From Parasulfitobacter algicola (GTDB lineage Bacteria > Pseudomonadota > Alphaproteobacteria > Rhodobacterales > Rhodobacteraceae), in the NCBI RefSeq assembly GCF_013315265.1, contig NZ_JABUFE010000009.1:62001-126000 (forward strand): 64,000 nucleotides of DNA. Direction: 5' to 3'. The notes under the pieces are model-generated. The model saw nothing but the letters and a program-made list of their open reading frames with translations, made no database searches and was not told the origin of the DNA. The translations under genes were made by a program, and so were the position numbers. Position 1 is the stretch's first letter. The number at the start of each line of letters is the position of its first letter. Positions 17,295 through 26,855 of the stretch are shown here, in pieces.

Positions 17295-17911
17295 TCGACC
17301 TCACTTGCAGATAATAAACCATGCAGTTTCAAAGCCTTACCCCAACCTGTCGCACCATCAAACCAATGCGTCTGCCATCCACGCGCGTTCGCGGCATTGA
17401 TATTTTCAAGCCTATCATCGGTGAACAAAAGGCGCCCCGGCGCGATCCCACAATCTTCTTCTACCATCTGATAAATCTGCGGATCAGGCTTGGTTACCTT
17501 CATATGACCCGAGATATAGCGGCGATCAAATTCCCCAAGAAACGGGTATTTCGTTGCGGCATATTCAAAACTTTCAGCCCCGAAATTTGTCAATGCAAAC
17601 ACAGGCATACCCTTGCTGCGCAGCGCACGCATAAGGCGTACAGAATGATCAATCATGGGTGATGCCATTTCGATCCAATGGTCATGCCACATCCGAATTT
17701 CATCGCGCCATTCAGGATAATCTTCGGCCGTAGTATAAATTGTATCGGTAAAGTGTTCGCCCTGATCCACGCGATCATTCATGGCATGTAAATCAACCGC
17801 TTCAAACATCGCGCGGCGACGTTCAATACCAATTTTGGCATCATAAAATCGCTCAGGCTGCCATTCGATCAGCACATTTCCAATATCAAAAATAACTGCT
17901 TGAATTGTCAT
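17291..17911 (-). CDS. HAD-family hydrolase (YihX-like phosphatase)
   Basis: A 206-residue HAD subfamily IA protein. Motif I is [10 protein letters not shown] with the nucleophile Asp and an Asn two positions later than usual for D-x-D, as in YihX-type sugar-phosphate phosphatases. Motif II is ALTNFG, the Lys is in [11 protein letters not shown], and motif III is LFTDDRLEN. It probably removes phosphate from a small sugar phosphate; the substrate is not known. Start and stop each overlap a neighbour by ATGA. Confidence 0.88.
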   Translation of the reverse strand: MTIQAVIFDIGNVLIEWQPERFYDAKIGIERRRAMFEAVDLHAMNDRVDQGEHFTDTIYTTAEDYPEWRDEIRMWHDHWIEMASPMIDHSVRLMRALRSKGMPVFALTNFGAESFEYAATKYPFLGEFDRRYISGHMKVTKPDPQIYQMVEEDCGIAPGRLLFTDDRLENINAANARGWQTHWFDGATGWGKALKLHGLLSASEVE

Positions 17912-18360
17912 GCTATATCCCTTTTTGCGCCTTGCACTTCGCGTTCCAATGCATCCAGAAATCTGGACCGATCCGCCTTGCTAAATGCCTTACCGCCACC
18001 TTGCCTGAACGGATCCGCCGCGCGCAAATCAGTCATCAAATCCCGCGTAGCAAGCTGCTGTCCGATATTTGACGGCGTAAAGATTTCACCATTATGACGC
18101 ACCACTCGCGCACCCGCAGCGATACACTTTGCCGCCAAAGGAATATCGCCCGTAATCACCACATCCCCACGCCCTGCCCGATCCGCAATCCACATATCCG
18201 CAATATCGGGTCCGTCGGGTACGATAACAGTTTCAACAAAAGGGTTCTGTGACGGCCGCAAACCGCCGTTGCTGACGATATATAGCATTAGTTTGTGGCG
18301 TGTTGCGACCCGTTCTGCCTCGGACTTGACCGGGCAGGCGTCTGCGTCGACATAGATCAT
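17908..18360 (-). CDS. YaiI/YqxD family protein (DUF188)
   Basis: A 150-residue protein with the DUF188 start [11 protein letters not shown], a middle [25 protein letters not shown] and the end [20 protein letters not shown]. This fold resembles PIN/NYN nucleases, with acidic residues in the DADACP and GDIPLA motifs. The cellular role is not established. It overlaps fghA and the HAD gene by 4 bases each. Confidence 0.9.
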   Translation of the reverse strand: MIYVDADACPVKSEAERVATRHKLMLYIVSNGGLRPSQNPFVETVIVPDGPDIADMWIADRAGRGDVVITGDIPLAAKCIAAGARVVRHNGEIFTPSNIGQQLATRDLMTDLRAADPFRQGGGKAFSKADRSRFLDALEREVQGAKRDIA

Positions 18361-19187
18361 CCGTACAGCGCATCGGCATGAAAGGCGATGTGATCCTCCA
18401 TGAAGCTTGAGATGAAGAAATAGCTGTGATCATAGCCTTTGTGCAGTCTGAACACTGCCTCTTGGCGTCGCTCTGCGATGGCATGTGCCAAAGCTTCGGG
18501 CATAAGTAAATCCAGAAACTGATCGCTGCCGCCCTGATCAATTAGCATCGGGCCGTCAAAGCCTTTATCCCGCATAAGCAATGTTGCATCATGGCCAACC
18601 CATTTACTTTCATCACTTCCCAAATATGCGCCAAGCTGCTTTCGGCCCCATTCTGACATGGTGGGGTGAGCAATCGGGGCGAACGCAGATACGGATTTAA
18701 ACCGATCTTGCAGTGTCATTGCAATCGTCAGTGCGCCATGCCCACCCATTGAATGGCCAGTAATGGACTGTCGGTCAGGATCTATCGCGAATTCCTTAGT
18801 CACCAAACCCGGCAATTCATCTATGATATAATTCCACATTTGAAAATGTGAGGCCCAAGGTGATTGGGTGGCGTTGACGTAAAAGCCCGCCCCTTGCCCC
18901 AGATCGTAAGCTTCGTCATCAGCCACACCTTCACCGCGGGGGGACGTATCAGGGAATATGATTGCAATCCCCTGCTCTGCCGCCCAGCCCTGTGCTGCGG
19001 ATTTATCCATTGCATTGGCATGTGTGCAGGTCAGGCCGGATAAATACCACAGAACCGGAACCGGGCCATCGTCCGCTTCGGCAGGCAAGAACAGGCCAAA
19101 GGTCATATCGCAGGCAGATATCTTTGACATATGGCTGTACACGCCCTGTACACCACCGAAACATTTGTTTTCAGATAGAATTTCCAT
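18357..19187 (-). CDS. fghA: S-formylglutathione hydrolase
   Basis: A 276-residue alpha/beta hydrolase of esterase D type. The nucleophile elbow is GHSMGGHGA with Ser146; [14 protein letters not shown] (residues 49-62) and [10 protein letters not shown] are typical of FghA, and the His is in [10 protein letters not shown]. It splits S-formylglutathione to formate and glutathione in formaldehyde oxidation, after glutathione-dependent formaldehyde dehydrogenase, which is not in this window. First gene of the four-gene operon. Confidence 0.93.
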   Translation of the reverse strand: MEILSENKCFGGVQGVYSHMSKISACDMTFGLFLPAEADDGPVPVLWYLSGLTCTHANAMDKSAAQGWAAEQGIAIIFPDTSPRGEGVADDEAYDLGQGAGFYVNATQSPWASHFQMWNYIIDELPGLVTKEFAIDPDRQSITGHSMGGHGALTIAMTLQDRFKSVSAFAPIAHPTMSEWGRKQLGAYLGSDESKWVGHDATLLMRDKGFDGPMLIDQGGSDQFLDLLMPEALAHAIAERRQEAVFRLHKGYDHSYFFISSFMEDHIAFHADALYG

Positions 19188-19323
19188 GTCGCTCCCCTGC
19201 CTTTTTAGATGGCTAACTTACTGGCTTGCGCTTGTCACGTATCGAATATCCCCATAATGAAACCCGACACCAGATACATACCAAAGCCGCAATGTTTTCA
19301 GTCTATATCAGAAAAAACAGGGT

Positions 19324-20328
19324 TCAGCGCATCCAGAAACCTTCGCGTTTGATTTTATTGCGTATCAGTTGTTCACGTTTAGGAAGATGGTTTTGATCAA
19401 ACAAAGCACGGACCTTCTGCCCCCTACTTTGGAAAACCATGCGTTTTATCGGATCATGACCTTTAAGAACCTTCTTGATCTTGTTTGGCGCCGCAACATT
19501 TTCCAATACTTCGATGGTGCGGTCAGACTCGCGTGCGTACAGCAATGGGAAAAAGCGGTAATGACAGCTGACATCACCATCCAGTAGATTAGGTGGCAAT
19601 GTATCCCGCCCCCCATTCAATGACTGGATCACAAGCGGCAGTGCGATTTGATCCAACCACGGATCAACTGACTGGCATGCAACTTCCGGGGGCGGCGCGT
19701 CGCGAATGCTTAGCGTGTATTCCAAAAACCGTTGCCCAAACTCGTGCGGGCATCGGTAAAAAAACCAACCTGCATTGAAATACAAATAGCGCCGCCAGTA
19801 ATCTGCAGCGTGTTCAAGGTTCAGCGATGCCTCAAAATCCAAACCGAATTTATCATAAAGCGATTTCCAGATCTCAGCATATCCCGGGCCATAAAGATCG
19901 ATCTTTGGCCATGTTCCTTCGACCCGGGATGACGCAGATGGTTTATTGAAATCAAATGGAACCTGACAAATATCGCCCGTTATCAGCGTATCTGTATCAA
20001 AGAAAACAAACGGTTCGCCTTTGGGCAGGGCCTTTAATCCTTCAATCTTATTTCCATAAGGATAAGACTGCCCGAAATGATTATTCTCAAACGGGACAAT
20101 CTCTGCGCCCAATGTGTTTAGCGTTTGCAAGACATCTTTTGATTTTATCCGCGGATCATCATTCCACAGTTTGCCTGGCTGCGGTTCAGCGATGATCAGG
20201 CGCCCCGCAAAATCAGGCGCCATCTGACGAAGAGACGCTGCAAAAAGAACCGCTTCATACATCAATCGGCCCGACTGGCCTACAATCATGATATTAAAGG
20301 TCTGTTTGGTATGTTTTAAAGCGGACAT
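19324..20328 (-). CDS. Glycosyltransferase-like conserved hypothetical
   Basis: A 334-residue soluble protein. The start (FNIMIVGQSGRLMYEAVLFAASLR) and FVFFDTDTLITG around residues 110-122 suggest a GT-A fold with a DxD metal motif, like GT8-type transferases. FNAGWFFYRCP further on is also typical of such enzymes. The C-terminal 60 residues are basic (KIKKVLKGHDPIKR). The donor and acceptor are unknown. It stands alone between the cox operon terminator and fghA. An internal ATG 13 codons in is a possible alternative start. Confidence 0.6.
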   Translation of the reverse strand: MSALKHTKQTFNIMIVGQSGRLMYEAVLFAASLRQMAPDFAGRLIIAEPQPGKLWNDDPRIKSKDVLQTLNTLGAEIVPFENNHFGQSYPYGNKIEGLKALPKGEPFVFFDTDTLITGDICQVPFDFNKPSASSRVEGTWPKIDLYGPGYAEIWKSLYDKFGLDFEASLNLEHAADYWRRYLYFNAGWFFYRCPHEFGQRFLEYTLSIRDAPPPEVACQSVDPWLDQIALPLVIQSLNGGRDTLPPNLLDGDVSCHYRFFPLLYARESDRTIEVLENVAAPNKIKKVLKGHDPIKRMVFQSRGQKVRALFDQNHLPKREQLIRNKIKREGFWMR

Positions 20329-20394
20329 GCAGATCCTGCGAGACTTTCACCTGACACTCATACCATGTTGCAGATGACTGATAAAAGCTACTGA

Positions 20395-20426
20395 AACAAA
20401 AACAGCAGGGCAAATAACCCCGCTGT
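20395..20426 (-). terminator. Terminator of the cytochrome oxidase operon
   Basis: On the minus strand ACAGCGGGG pairs with CCCTGCTGT (one G-T pair) around a 7-base loop, followed by TTTTGTTT. It starts 26 bases after the ctaE stop. Confidence 0.85.
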
Positions 20427-20451
20427 CATCAATTTTTCTGGTTTTAAAAAG

Positions 20452-21255
20452 TTAGCTGCCCCAGATGTAGACGGCCGCAAAAAGAAACAGCCATACGACA
20501 TCTACGAAATGCCAATACCATGCTGCTGCTTCAAAACCGATGTGCTTTTCTGCCGTAAAGTGGCCTGCACGAACACGCAAATAGCAGATAAATAGGAAAA
20601 TCGTACCGATTATGACGTGGGCACCGTGAAAGCCAGTGGCCATAAAGAAGTTCGAAAAGAACTTATCGCCGCCGAAAACCCAATCTTGTTGGACCAGAAG
20701 ATACCAGTATTCATAACCCTGCAAACCTGTGAATGCGATGCCCAGAACGACACCAAGCAGAAGCCCGTGTTCAACATCTTTACGGCTTTCGTTATGTACC
20801 AATGCATGGTGTGCCCATGTCACTGCCGCGCCAGAGCAAAGCAAAACCAGTGTGTTAATCAAAGGCAAGTGGAATGGATCCACCGAATACATATCGGGTG
20901 TAATGTATTCTGAGCCGACATAGGTATCCATGGGGTACATGGCATGCTTGAAAAAGCTCCAGAACCATGCGGCAAAGAACATGATCTCGGACATGATGAA
21001 CATGATGAAACCATAACGCAGACCGATACGAACAACGGGCGTATGATCCCCTGCCTGGCTTTCAGCGATCACATCGGACCACCATGCAAACATGACATAA
21101 AGCACACCCGAAAGGCCGATCAGAAACAGCCAAGGGCCGTTATTATGCATCCAGAATACGGCACCAAACAGCATTGCAAAAGCACTGACCGATGCCAAGA
21201 GAGGCCAGATTGAGGGCGGCAAAATATGATAGTCGTGGTTTTTGGCGTGTGCCAT
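20452..21255 (-). CDS. ctaE: Cytochrome c oxidase subunit III
   Basis: A 267-residue membrane protein with seven predicted helices and the subunit III signatures [31 protein letters not shown], LHxxLVHN-type [23 protein letters not shown] and a C-terminal [19 protein letters not shown]. It is a core subunit of the aa3-type oxidase in the inner membrane and supports proton uptake and stability. Last gene of the ctaC-ctaB-small gene-ctaG-ctaE operon; a strong terminator follows. Confidence 0.96.
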   Translation of the reverse strand: MAHAKNHDYHILPPSIWPLLASVSAFAMLFGAVFWMHNNGPWLFLIGLSGVLYVMFAWWSDVIAESQAGDHTPVVRIGLRYGFIMFIMSEIMFFAAWFWSFFKHAMYPMDTYVGSEYITPDMYSVDPFHLPLINTLVLLCSGAAVTWAHHALVHNESRKDVEHGLLLGVVLGIAFTGLQGYEYWYLLVQQDWVFGGDKFFSNFFMATGFHGAHVIIGTIFLFICYLRVRAGHFTAEKHIGFEAAAWYWHFVDVVWLFLFAAVYIWGS

Positions 21256-21273
21256 GTCTTATCCCTCAGTTTT

Positions 21274-21846
21274 TTAGTTCACACTTGTTGTTTCAGTTTT
21301 CAAAGCGGCCTGCGTTTCGGGCAGATCAATCTGATAGAAGGTATAGCTAAGCGTGATGGTATGCACAAACTTGCCTTCGCGGTCATTAACAATGTCGGGG
21401 TCGACATAGAATGTAACGGGCATCTGCACACGTTCACCTGGCTGTAAAATCTGTTCTTCAAAGCAAAAACACTGGATCTTTGAAAAATAAGCGCCGGCTG
21501 CATAGGGCGTCACATTATAACTTGCCGTTCCAGCGATAGGGCGATCTGTCGGATTATACGCCTCATAAAATGCCAGGCCGGTTTGGCCGATACGGATTTC
21601 CATCTGACGTTCAACGGGTTTAAAACTCCATGGCATATTACGGTCAAGTGATGCATCGAAACGCACCTTGACCGTACGATCCAGTATCAAATCACTTTCA
21701 CCGTCGGCCACATTCGTTGTGCCGCCATATCCTGTCACACGGCAAAACCAATCGTAAAGCGGAACAGACGCCCAAGCCAAAGCGCCCATAAAAACAACGA
21801 CTGCAACAGTTTGCATCAGCGTCTTATGAATACCGTCAAGCTTCAT
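21274..21846 (-). CDS. ctaG: Cytochrome c oxidase assembly protein CtaG (Cox11)
   Basis: A 190-residue protein with one N-terminal membrane helix (VAVVVFMGALAWASVPLYDWFC) and a periplasmic beta domain. The copper motif is SKIQCFCFEEQ, with VPLYDWFCRVTG near the membrane. It delivers copper to the CuB centre of subunit I. The ATG at 21846 was chosen; a TTG codon just ahead is in frame, but the ATG overlaps the upstream stop as TGATG. Subunit I (ctaD) is not in this window. Confidence 0.95.
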   Translation of the reverse strand: MKLDGIHKTLMQTVAVVVFMGALAWASVPLYDWFCRVTGYGGTTNVADGESDLILDRTVKVRFDASLDRNMPWSFKPVERQMEIRIGQTGLAFYEAYNPTDRPIAGTASYNVTPYAAGAYFSKIQCFCFEEQILQPGERVQMPVTFYVDPDIVNDREGKFVHTITLSYTFYQIDLPETQAALKTETTSVN

Positions 21847-22031
21847 CAATTAATCTCAACCAGTTCAGGACGTGGGGCGTGATCATAGGCTTGCAGGCTG
21901 CCACCAGACGTCACTTTGACAATGGTAAGTCCGAAAACAATTACGATTAGACAAACCAGCACGCTAAACAAGGCCCAGTTTCGGCCAAGGCGACGTTCAT
22001 GCAGTTCATGATCTTTGCGAAAATAGCTCAT
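21846..22031 (-). CDS. Small membrane protein of the cox operon
   Basis: A 61-residue protein: a charged start ([19 protein letters not shown]) then one membrane helix ([19 protein letters not shown]) and a short tail. It starts at an ATG overlapping the ctaB stop (ATGA) and its stop overlaps the ctaG start (TGATG). Small proteins of this type lie at the same place in other alphaproteobacterial cox operons, sometimes called CoxF, and are thought to help assembly. Sequence alone does not show the function. Confidence 0.8.
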   Translation of the reverse strand: MSYFRKDHELHERRLGRNWALFSVLVCLIVIVFGLTIVKVTSGGSLQAYDHAPRPELVEIN

Positions 22032-22975
22032 GACCATCCCCCCAAACCGTATGGGCGCAGAACTGCTTCCAAAAGCAAAGCCCCGAAGTGCAGAAATAAA
22101 TACAATATCGAGAATTTGAAAACGGACTTTTCGACTTTATAACCATCTGCTTCGGCTGTTGTTTCATCACGCCGCCAGATATCGAAAGCCCCCTTGATAA
22201 ACCATGCGTTCATCAAGACAGCCGCGACAAGATAGATGGGCCCACCAATAGATGTGAAAGCGGCGCCCACAGCAACAGGGGCCAGCAGAAGCGTATATGC
22301 GATGATATGGCGACGTGTTGATTTGCGGCCATGGGTAACCGTTAGCATCGGCACGCCTGCATCTTTATAATCCGACTTCATGAACAAGGCCAAAGCCCAG
22401 AAATGTGGCGGCGTCCACATAAAGATCAACGCAAACATCAACACGCTTTCAACCGAAATACTGCCTGTTGCGACCACCCAGCCAATCATTGGTGGAAACG
22501 CGCCCGCCGCACCGCCGATAACGATGTTCTGCGGGGTCGAGCGTTTTAGCCACATGGAATAGATAACGGCATAGAAAAAGATTGTAAACGCAAGCAGAAA
22601 AGCCGCGGCAAAGTTCGCAGCCAAGGCCAAAAACACGACAGAAAAGCCTGACAATGCAAGGCCGACAGCAAGCGCTTCGTTACGGTGTACCTTTCCAGCT
22701 GGCACAGGTCTTTTCTGAGTGCGACGCATAATCTGGTCGATGTCTGCATCCCACCACATGTTCAACGCACCCGATGCGCCCGCACCAATCGCGATGAACA
22801 GGATCGAACAGAAAGCAACGAAAGGATGAACCGGAACCGGGGCAACGATCAAACCAACCAAAGCTGTGAAAACGACCAGTGACATCACACGTGGCTTCAA
22901 CAGTGCAAAATAATCACCAAAGCTGGCGTCACCATTGCCCGCGATACTGTCTTGATCAAAGCTTGCGTCGCTCAT
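22028..22975 (-). CDS. ctaB: Heme O synthase (protoheme IX farnesyltransferase)
   Basis: A 315-residue UbiA-type prenyltransferase with many membrane helices. The first Asp-rich motif is [19 protein letters not shown] and the second region is [11 protein letters not shown] after [11 protein letters not shown]. It joins a farnesyl group to heme B to make heme O, the precursor of heme A used by the oxidase. It lies 32 bases after ctaC and overlaps the small cox gene. Confidence 0.95.
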   Translation of the reverse strand: MSDASFDQDSIAGNGDASFGDYFALLKPRVMSLVVFTALVGLIVAPVPVHPFVAFCSILFIAIGAGASGALNMWWDADIDQIMRRTQKRPVPAGKVHRNEALAVGLALSGFSVVFLALAANFAAAFLLAFTIFFYAVIYSMWLKRSTPQNIVIGGAAGAFPPMIGWVVATGSISVESVLMFALIFMWTPPHFWALALFMKSDYKDAGVPMLTVTHGRKSTRRHIIAYTLLLAPVAVGAAFTSIGGPIYLVAAVLMNAWFIKGAFDIWRRDETTAEADGYKVEKSVFKFSILYLFLHFGALLLEAVLRPYGLGGWS

Positions 22976-23007
22976 TCATATGTCCAGTCGTTCGGCCGAT
23001 AAGCCGG

Positions 23008-23898
23008 TTAAAGCTGCCAATCTGGGTTTTCTTTAGCGTTTTCCAGCCATTCAGCATAGGCTTCTTCACTGACCACTTTCACAGTGATTGGCATATAGGC
23101 GTGAGAAACGCCGCATAGTTCTGAACATTGGCCAAAGTAAATGCCTTCACGATCAGCTGAAAACCACAGCTCGGCCAAACGGCCCGGAATGCCGTCCTGC
23201 TTGACGCCAAACGCAGGTATTGTCCAGGAATGGATCACGTCCCCACCCGTTACCTGCATCACAACAGTTTTGCCAACCGGAACGACAACGGCGGTATCTG
23301 TCGCCAAAAGCCATTCATCACGGCTGTATCCGGCACGAACCAGCTTTTCTTCCATGCCAGCACTTAAGACATATGGTTGCACGTCATCCCCATCTTCCGC
23401 AGTCAATGTCGCGGGGTGACCAATCATATAGCTGTCAAAGTAAAAGCCGTGATCCACATACTCATAACCCCAAAACCATTGATAGCCTGTCACCTTGATC
23501 GTGATGTCAGCTTCGGGAATTTCCTGTTGCTTAAACAAAATGGGCAGTGAAAAGGCGCCAATGAAGACAAGAATTAAGATAGGAACGATCGTCCATGCAA
23601 TCTCAAGCGGGGAATTATGTGTAAACGTTGCAGGCGTTGGATTACGGTGACGATTATAAAATATCACAACCGCAGCCAAAAGTCCGACCACGCCAATCAC
23701 AATCGCCGTTAAAATCACCATCAGCATACCGTCCAGCCATTGCAGGTCTGATGCCAGTTCAGTTGCGGCGGTTTGAAACCCCATGCCCGCGTCTGTTGGC
23801 GCGCCCACAACTTCAAGATCCTGATTGACCTCTTGCGCAAATGCAGTGGTTGCTGTGAAAAAAGCCGTAAGGCTTGCAAAAAACGTCCAAAGTCGCAT
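23008..23898 (-). CDS. ctaC: Cytochrome c oxidase subunit II
   Basis: A 296-residue precursor: signal peptide to about residue 21 (FAQ), two membrane helices (about 58-80 and 98-120) and a periplasmic CuA domain. CuA ligands are seen as VIHSW, and C258, E260, C262, H266 and M269 in QCSELCGVSHAYM. YQWFWGYEY is the aromatic electron-entry patch. It takes electrons from cytochrome c. First gene of the operon, divergent from tldD. Confidence 0.96.
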   Translation of the reverse strand: MRLWTFFASLTAFFTATTAFAQEVNQDLEVVGAPTDAGMGFQTAATELASDLQWLDGMLMVILTAIVIGVVGLLAAVVIFYNRHRNPTPATFTHNSPLEIAWTIVPILILVFIGAFSLPILFKQQEIPEADITIKVTGYQWFWGYEYVDHGFYFDSYMIGHPATLTAEDGDDVQPYVLSAGMEEKLVRAGYSRDEWLLATDTAVVVPVGKTVVMQVTGGDVIHSWTIPAFGVKQDGIPGRLAELWFSADREGIYFGQCSELCGVSHAYMPITVKVVSEEAYAEWLENAKENPDWQL

Positions 23899-24079
23899 GT
23901 ACCGGTTCCCGTTCGATAGTGGGCAACATTATGTTACCTCATGCATGGTTTTGCTGCTTTCGCAGAATCCCGTTGTCTTATTGGCGGTTAAAACCATATC
24001 CTGCAATGCATCTCAAGCCACAGCGTTGCGGCAAACAGACGCTTTTTTGATCCAGATCACCTAAGAAGGAGCTTTCGCC

Positions 24080-25501
24080 ATGTCTTCCCTCCCTTTTCGG
24101 CCCTTCGAAAATGCGCTTGATCAGGATCAGGCGCTGCATCTTTTGCGCACGGCCGTCGGCGGCGCAGATGACGGCGAATTATTTCTGGAACGCCGCAGAT
24201 CCGAGGTTTTGTCCTTTGACGACGGGCGCGTGAAAACAGCCAGTTATGATGCATCCGAAGGCTTCGGCCTGCGCGCCGTAAAAGGCGAAGTCGCCGGTTA
24301 TGCCCACTCAACCGAAATCAGCGAAACCGCGATAAAACGCGCTGTTGAAACGGCGCGGCTTGCTGTTGGTGATGGCGGCGGCACATTGGCTGATGCGCCC
24401 GCACTGACCAATCAGAAACTTTATACCGATACCGACCCAATGGAGGCCGCAGTTTTTTCGGTCAAAATCGATACCTTGCGGGAAATCGATGCGTTTGCCC
24501 GCGATCTGGACAGCCGTGTGATTCAGGTTTCAGCGACACTTGCCGCATCTTATCAAGAAGTTGAAATCCTGCGACCAGAAGGTGTAATTGTGCGCGATGT
24601 TCGACCGATGGCACGACTAAATGTATCAATCATCGTTGAACAGAATGGGCGCCGTGAAACTGGATCAGCTGGTGGAGGTGGGCGATATGGCTTGGACGGT
24701 TTGATCGCGCGGAATCACTGGGAACAAACCGCACGTGAAGCTTTGAGGATAGCGCTGGTGAACCTTGATGCTGTCCCTGCCCCCGCAGGCGTCATGGATG
24801 TTGCATTGGGCGCCGGCTGGCCCGGTATTTTGCTGCACGAAGCTGTGGGCCATGGGCTGGAAGGCGATTTTAATCGCAAGGGCACGTCCGCTTTTGCAGG
24901 GCTTATGGGCCAGCGCGTTGCGTCGAAGGGTGTGACTGTGTTGGATGATGGAACAATACCGGATCGCCGTGGATCATTGACCATTGACGACGAAGGCACG
25001 CCATCGGGTAAAAATGTACTAATTGACGACGGTATTTTGGTGGGCTTTATGCAGGATCGTCAGAATGCACGGCTAATGGGTGTGGATGCCACAGGTAATG
25101 GGCGGCGTGAAAGCTATGCGCATATCCCGATGCCGCGTATGACCAATACCTATATGCTGGGAGGCGACACCGACCCTACTGAAATCGTGGCCGATGTGAA
25201 AAACGGTATTTATGCCGTCGGGTTTGGCGGGGGTCAGGTTGATATCACAAACGGCAAGTTCGTGTTCAGCTGTACCGAAGCATATCAGGTTGAAAACGGT
25301 AAGATCGGCTCACCGGTTAAAGGTGCCACCCTGATCGGCGACGGGGCCACCGCCATGCAACAAATCCGTGCAATCGGTAACGACATGAAGCTGGACCCCG
25401 GCATGGGAAATTGTGGAAAACAGGGGCAATGGGTTCCGGTCGGTGTCGGACAACCGACGCTGTTGATCGGCGGACTTACGGTCGGGGGGTCAGCCACCTA
25501 G
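24080..25501 (+). CDS. tldD: Metalloprotease TldD
   Basis: A 473-residue protein of the TldD/PmbA family. The zinc motif is H253-EAVG-H257 in LLHEAVGHGLEGDFNRKG; PRMTNTYMLGGD and the GGQVDITNGKFVFSC segment are typical. With TldE (PmbA, not here) it forms a cytoplasmic protease that degrades unfolded peptides and matures some modified peptides. A clear AAGGAG lies 9 bases upstream of the ATG. Its place next to the cox operon is usual in Rhodobacteraceae. Confidence 0.95.
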   Translation: MSSLPFRPFENALDQDQALHLLRTAVGGADDGELFLERRRSEVLSFDDGRVKTASYDASEGFGLRAVKGEVAGYAHSTEISETAIKRAVETARLAVGDGGGTLADAPALTNQKLYTDTDPMEAAVFSVKIDTLREIDAFARDLDSRVIQVSATLAASYQEVEILRPEGVIVRDVRPMARLNVSIIVEQNGRRETGSAGGGGRYGLDGLIARNHWEQTAREALRIALVNLDAVPAPAGVMDVALGAGWPGILLHEAVGHGLEGDFNRKGTSAFAGLMGQRVASKGVTVLDDGTIPDRRGSLTIDDEGTPSGKNVLIDDGILVGFMQDRQNARLMGVDATGNGRRESYAHIPMPRMTNTYMLGGDTDPTEIVADVKNGIYAVGFGGGQVDITNGKFVFSCTEAYQVENGKIGSPVKGATLIGDGATAMQQIRAIGNDMKLDPGMGNCGKQGQWVPVGVGQPTLLIGGLTVGGSAT

Positions 25502-25601
25502 TCAACAATCATATGGCGAACTCGTCTAAGCATCTTCGCTTGTTTACGGATGATTAACCACACCAAACTAAAAGTGATTCTGCAAACAGACGGAGGCATG
25601 G

Positions 25602-26732
25602 ATGACAGAAGACGCACACTCTTCCACTCACCCCCCACTCCCACCCACCACGGAAGAACACCGTTTTTCATGGCTCCGTCTTTTGCGCTCTCGTCGTGTG
25701 GGGATCGCGACGTTTTACCGGCTTCTTTCTGAACATGGCACTGCACAGGCTGCACTTGATGCATTGCCAGATGTTGCCAAAGCGGCGGGTGTCGAGAAAT
25801 ACCAGATTTGTCCCGAAGGCGTTATTCACGCAGAGCTAAAGGCCGGTCGTGCCCTTGGCGCGCAACTGCTGTTTCGCGGCGATGCCGCCTATCCCAAAAG
25901 CCTGTGTGATATCCATGATGCGCCCCCTTTTGTCTGGGCAATTGGAGACACCAGCCTTTTGAAACGCCCCATGGTCGCAATGGTCGGCGCGCGCAACGCG
26001 TCATCCCTGGGCACCAGAATGGCCAGTGCGTTGGCCAAAGAACTGACCGACAATGATATTGTCGTTGTATCGGGTCTGGCACGCGGCATTGATACAGCGG
26101 CCCATCACGCTGCATTGGACGGCGGTACTGTTGCCGTTCAAGCCGGCGGTGTCGATGTGATGTATCCGGCGGAAAACACGGAACTGGCCGCGCAAATTGC
26201 GAAAAAGGGTCTGCGATTGTCTGAACAGCCGATCGGGCTGCAGCCAACTGCGCGTCATTTTCCAAGCAGAAACCGTATCATATCCGGACTTTCGCAAGCC
26301 GTTGTCGTGGTTGAAGCTGCCGCTAAATCCGGCAGCCTTATCACGGCACGCAATGCTTTGGACCAAGGGCGCGACGTCTTTGCTGTTCCAGGTCATCCCT
26401 TTGATGCCCGCGCAGCGGGGTGTAACATGCTTATCCGCGACGGCGCTGTCTTGATCCGTAATGCACAGGATGTACTGGAAAATCTTAAGTCTCAAGAACC
26501 TGAATTCGATCTGGCCGAACCTTTGCTAGAACAAGCGGCCCCAGTTTTATCTGACGCATCAGAATTACACAGCATCATTTTGTCCCGGCTTAGCCCGTCA
26601 CCCATCGCCGAAGATCAACTGTTACGCGACATCAACCAAAAGCCTCAAACCATCGCACCAATCCTGCTTGATATGGAACTCAGCGGCCATGTGATGCGGC
26701 ATCCAGGCGGGTTGTTATCATTGGCCTGCTGA
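25602..26732 (+). CDS. dprA: DNA-processing protein DprA
   Basis: A 376-residue protein. The Rossmann-like DprA core has VGARNAS, VVSGLARGIDTAAHHAAL, SEQPIGLQPTARHFPSRNRIISGLS and AAKSGSLITARNALDQGRDVFAVPG. A C-terminal winged-helix (about 310-376) follows, as in the longer alphaproteobacterial form. It binds incoming single-stranded DNA and loads RecA in natural transformation. It begins 100 bases after tldD and precedes topA, a common order. Confidence 0.95.
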   Translation: MTEDAHSSTHPPLPPTTEEHRFSWLRLLRSRRVGIATFYRLLSEHGTAQAALDALPDVAKAAGVEKYQICPEGVIHAELKAGRALGAQLLFRGDAAYPKSLCDIHDAPPFVWAIGDTSLLKRPMVAMVGARNASSLGTRMASALAKELTDNDIVVVSGLARGIDTAAHHAALDGGTVAVQAGGVDVMYPAENTELAAQIAKKGLRLSEQPIGLQPTARHFPSRNRIISGLSQAVVVVEAAAKSGSLITARNALDQGRDVFAVPGHPFDARAAGCNMLIRDGAVLIRNAQDVLENLKSQEPEFDLAEPLLEQAAPVLSDASELHSIILSRLSPSPIAEDQLLRDINQKPQTIAPILLDMELSGHVMRHPGGLLSLAC

Positions 26733-26855
26733 TCATCGCAAGCAGCATACCGCCTAGTCCAAATGACACTCTTATAAATGTGTGGATTGACAATCACGAC
26801 CCCGCCCCCACATCTTGCGCCGCTAAACGCCCCTTTTTGAGTCGCGAGGATTTAG

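Noticed and set aside
23925-23935. AACATTATGTT palindrome upstream of ctaC
   Set aside because: A single short palindrome with no second copy; too little to call an operator.
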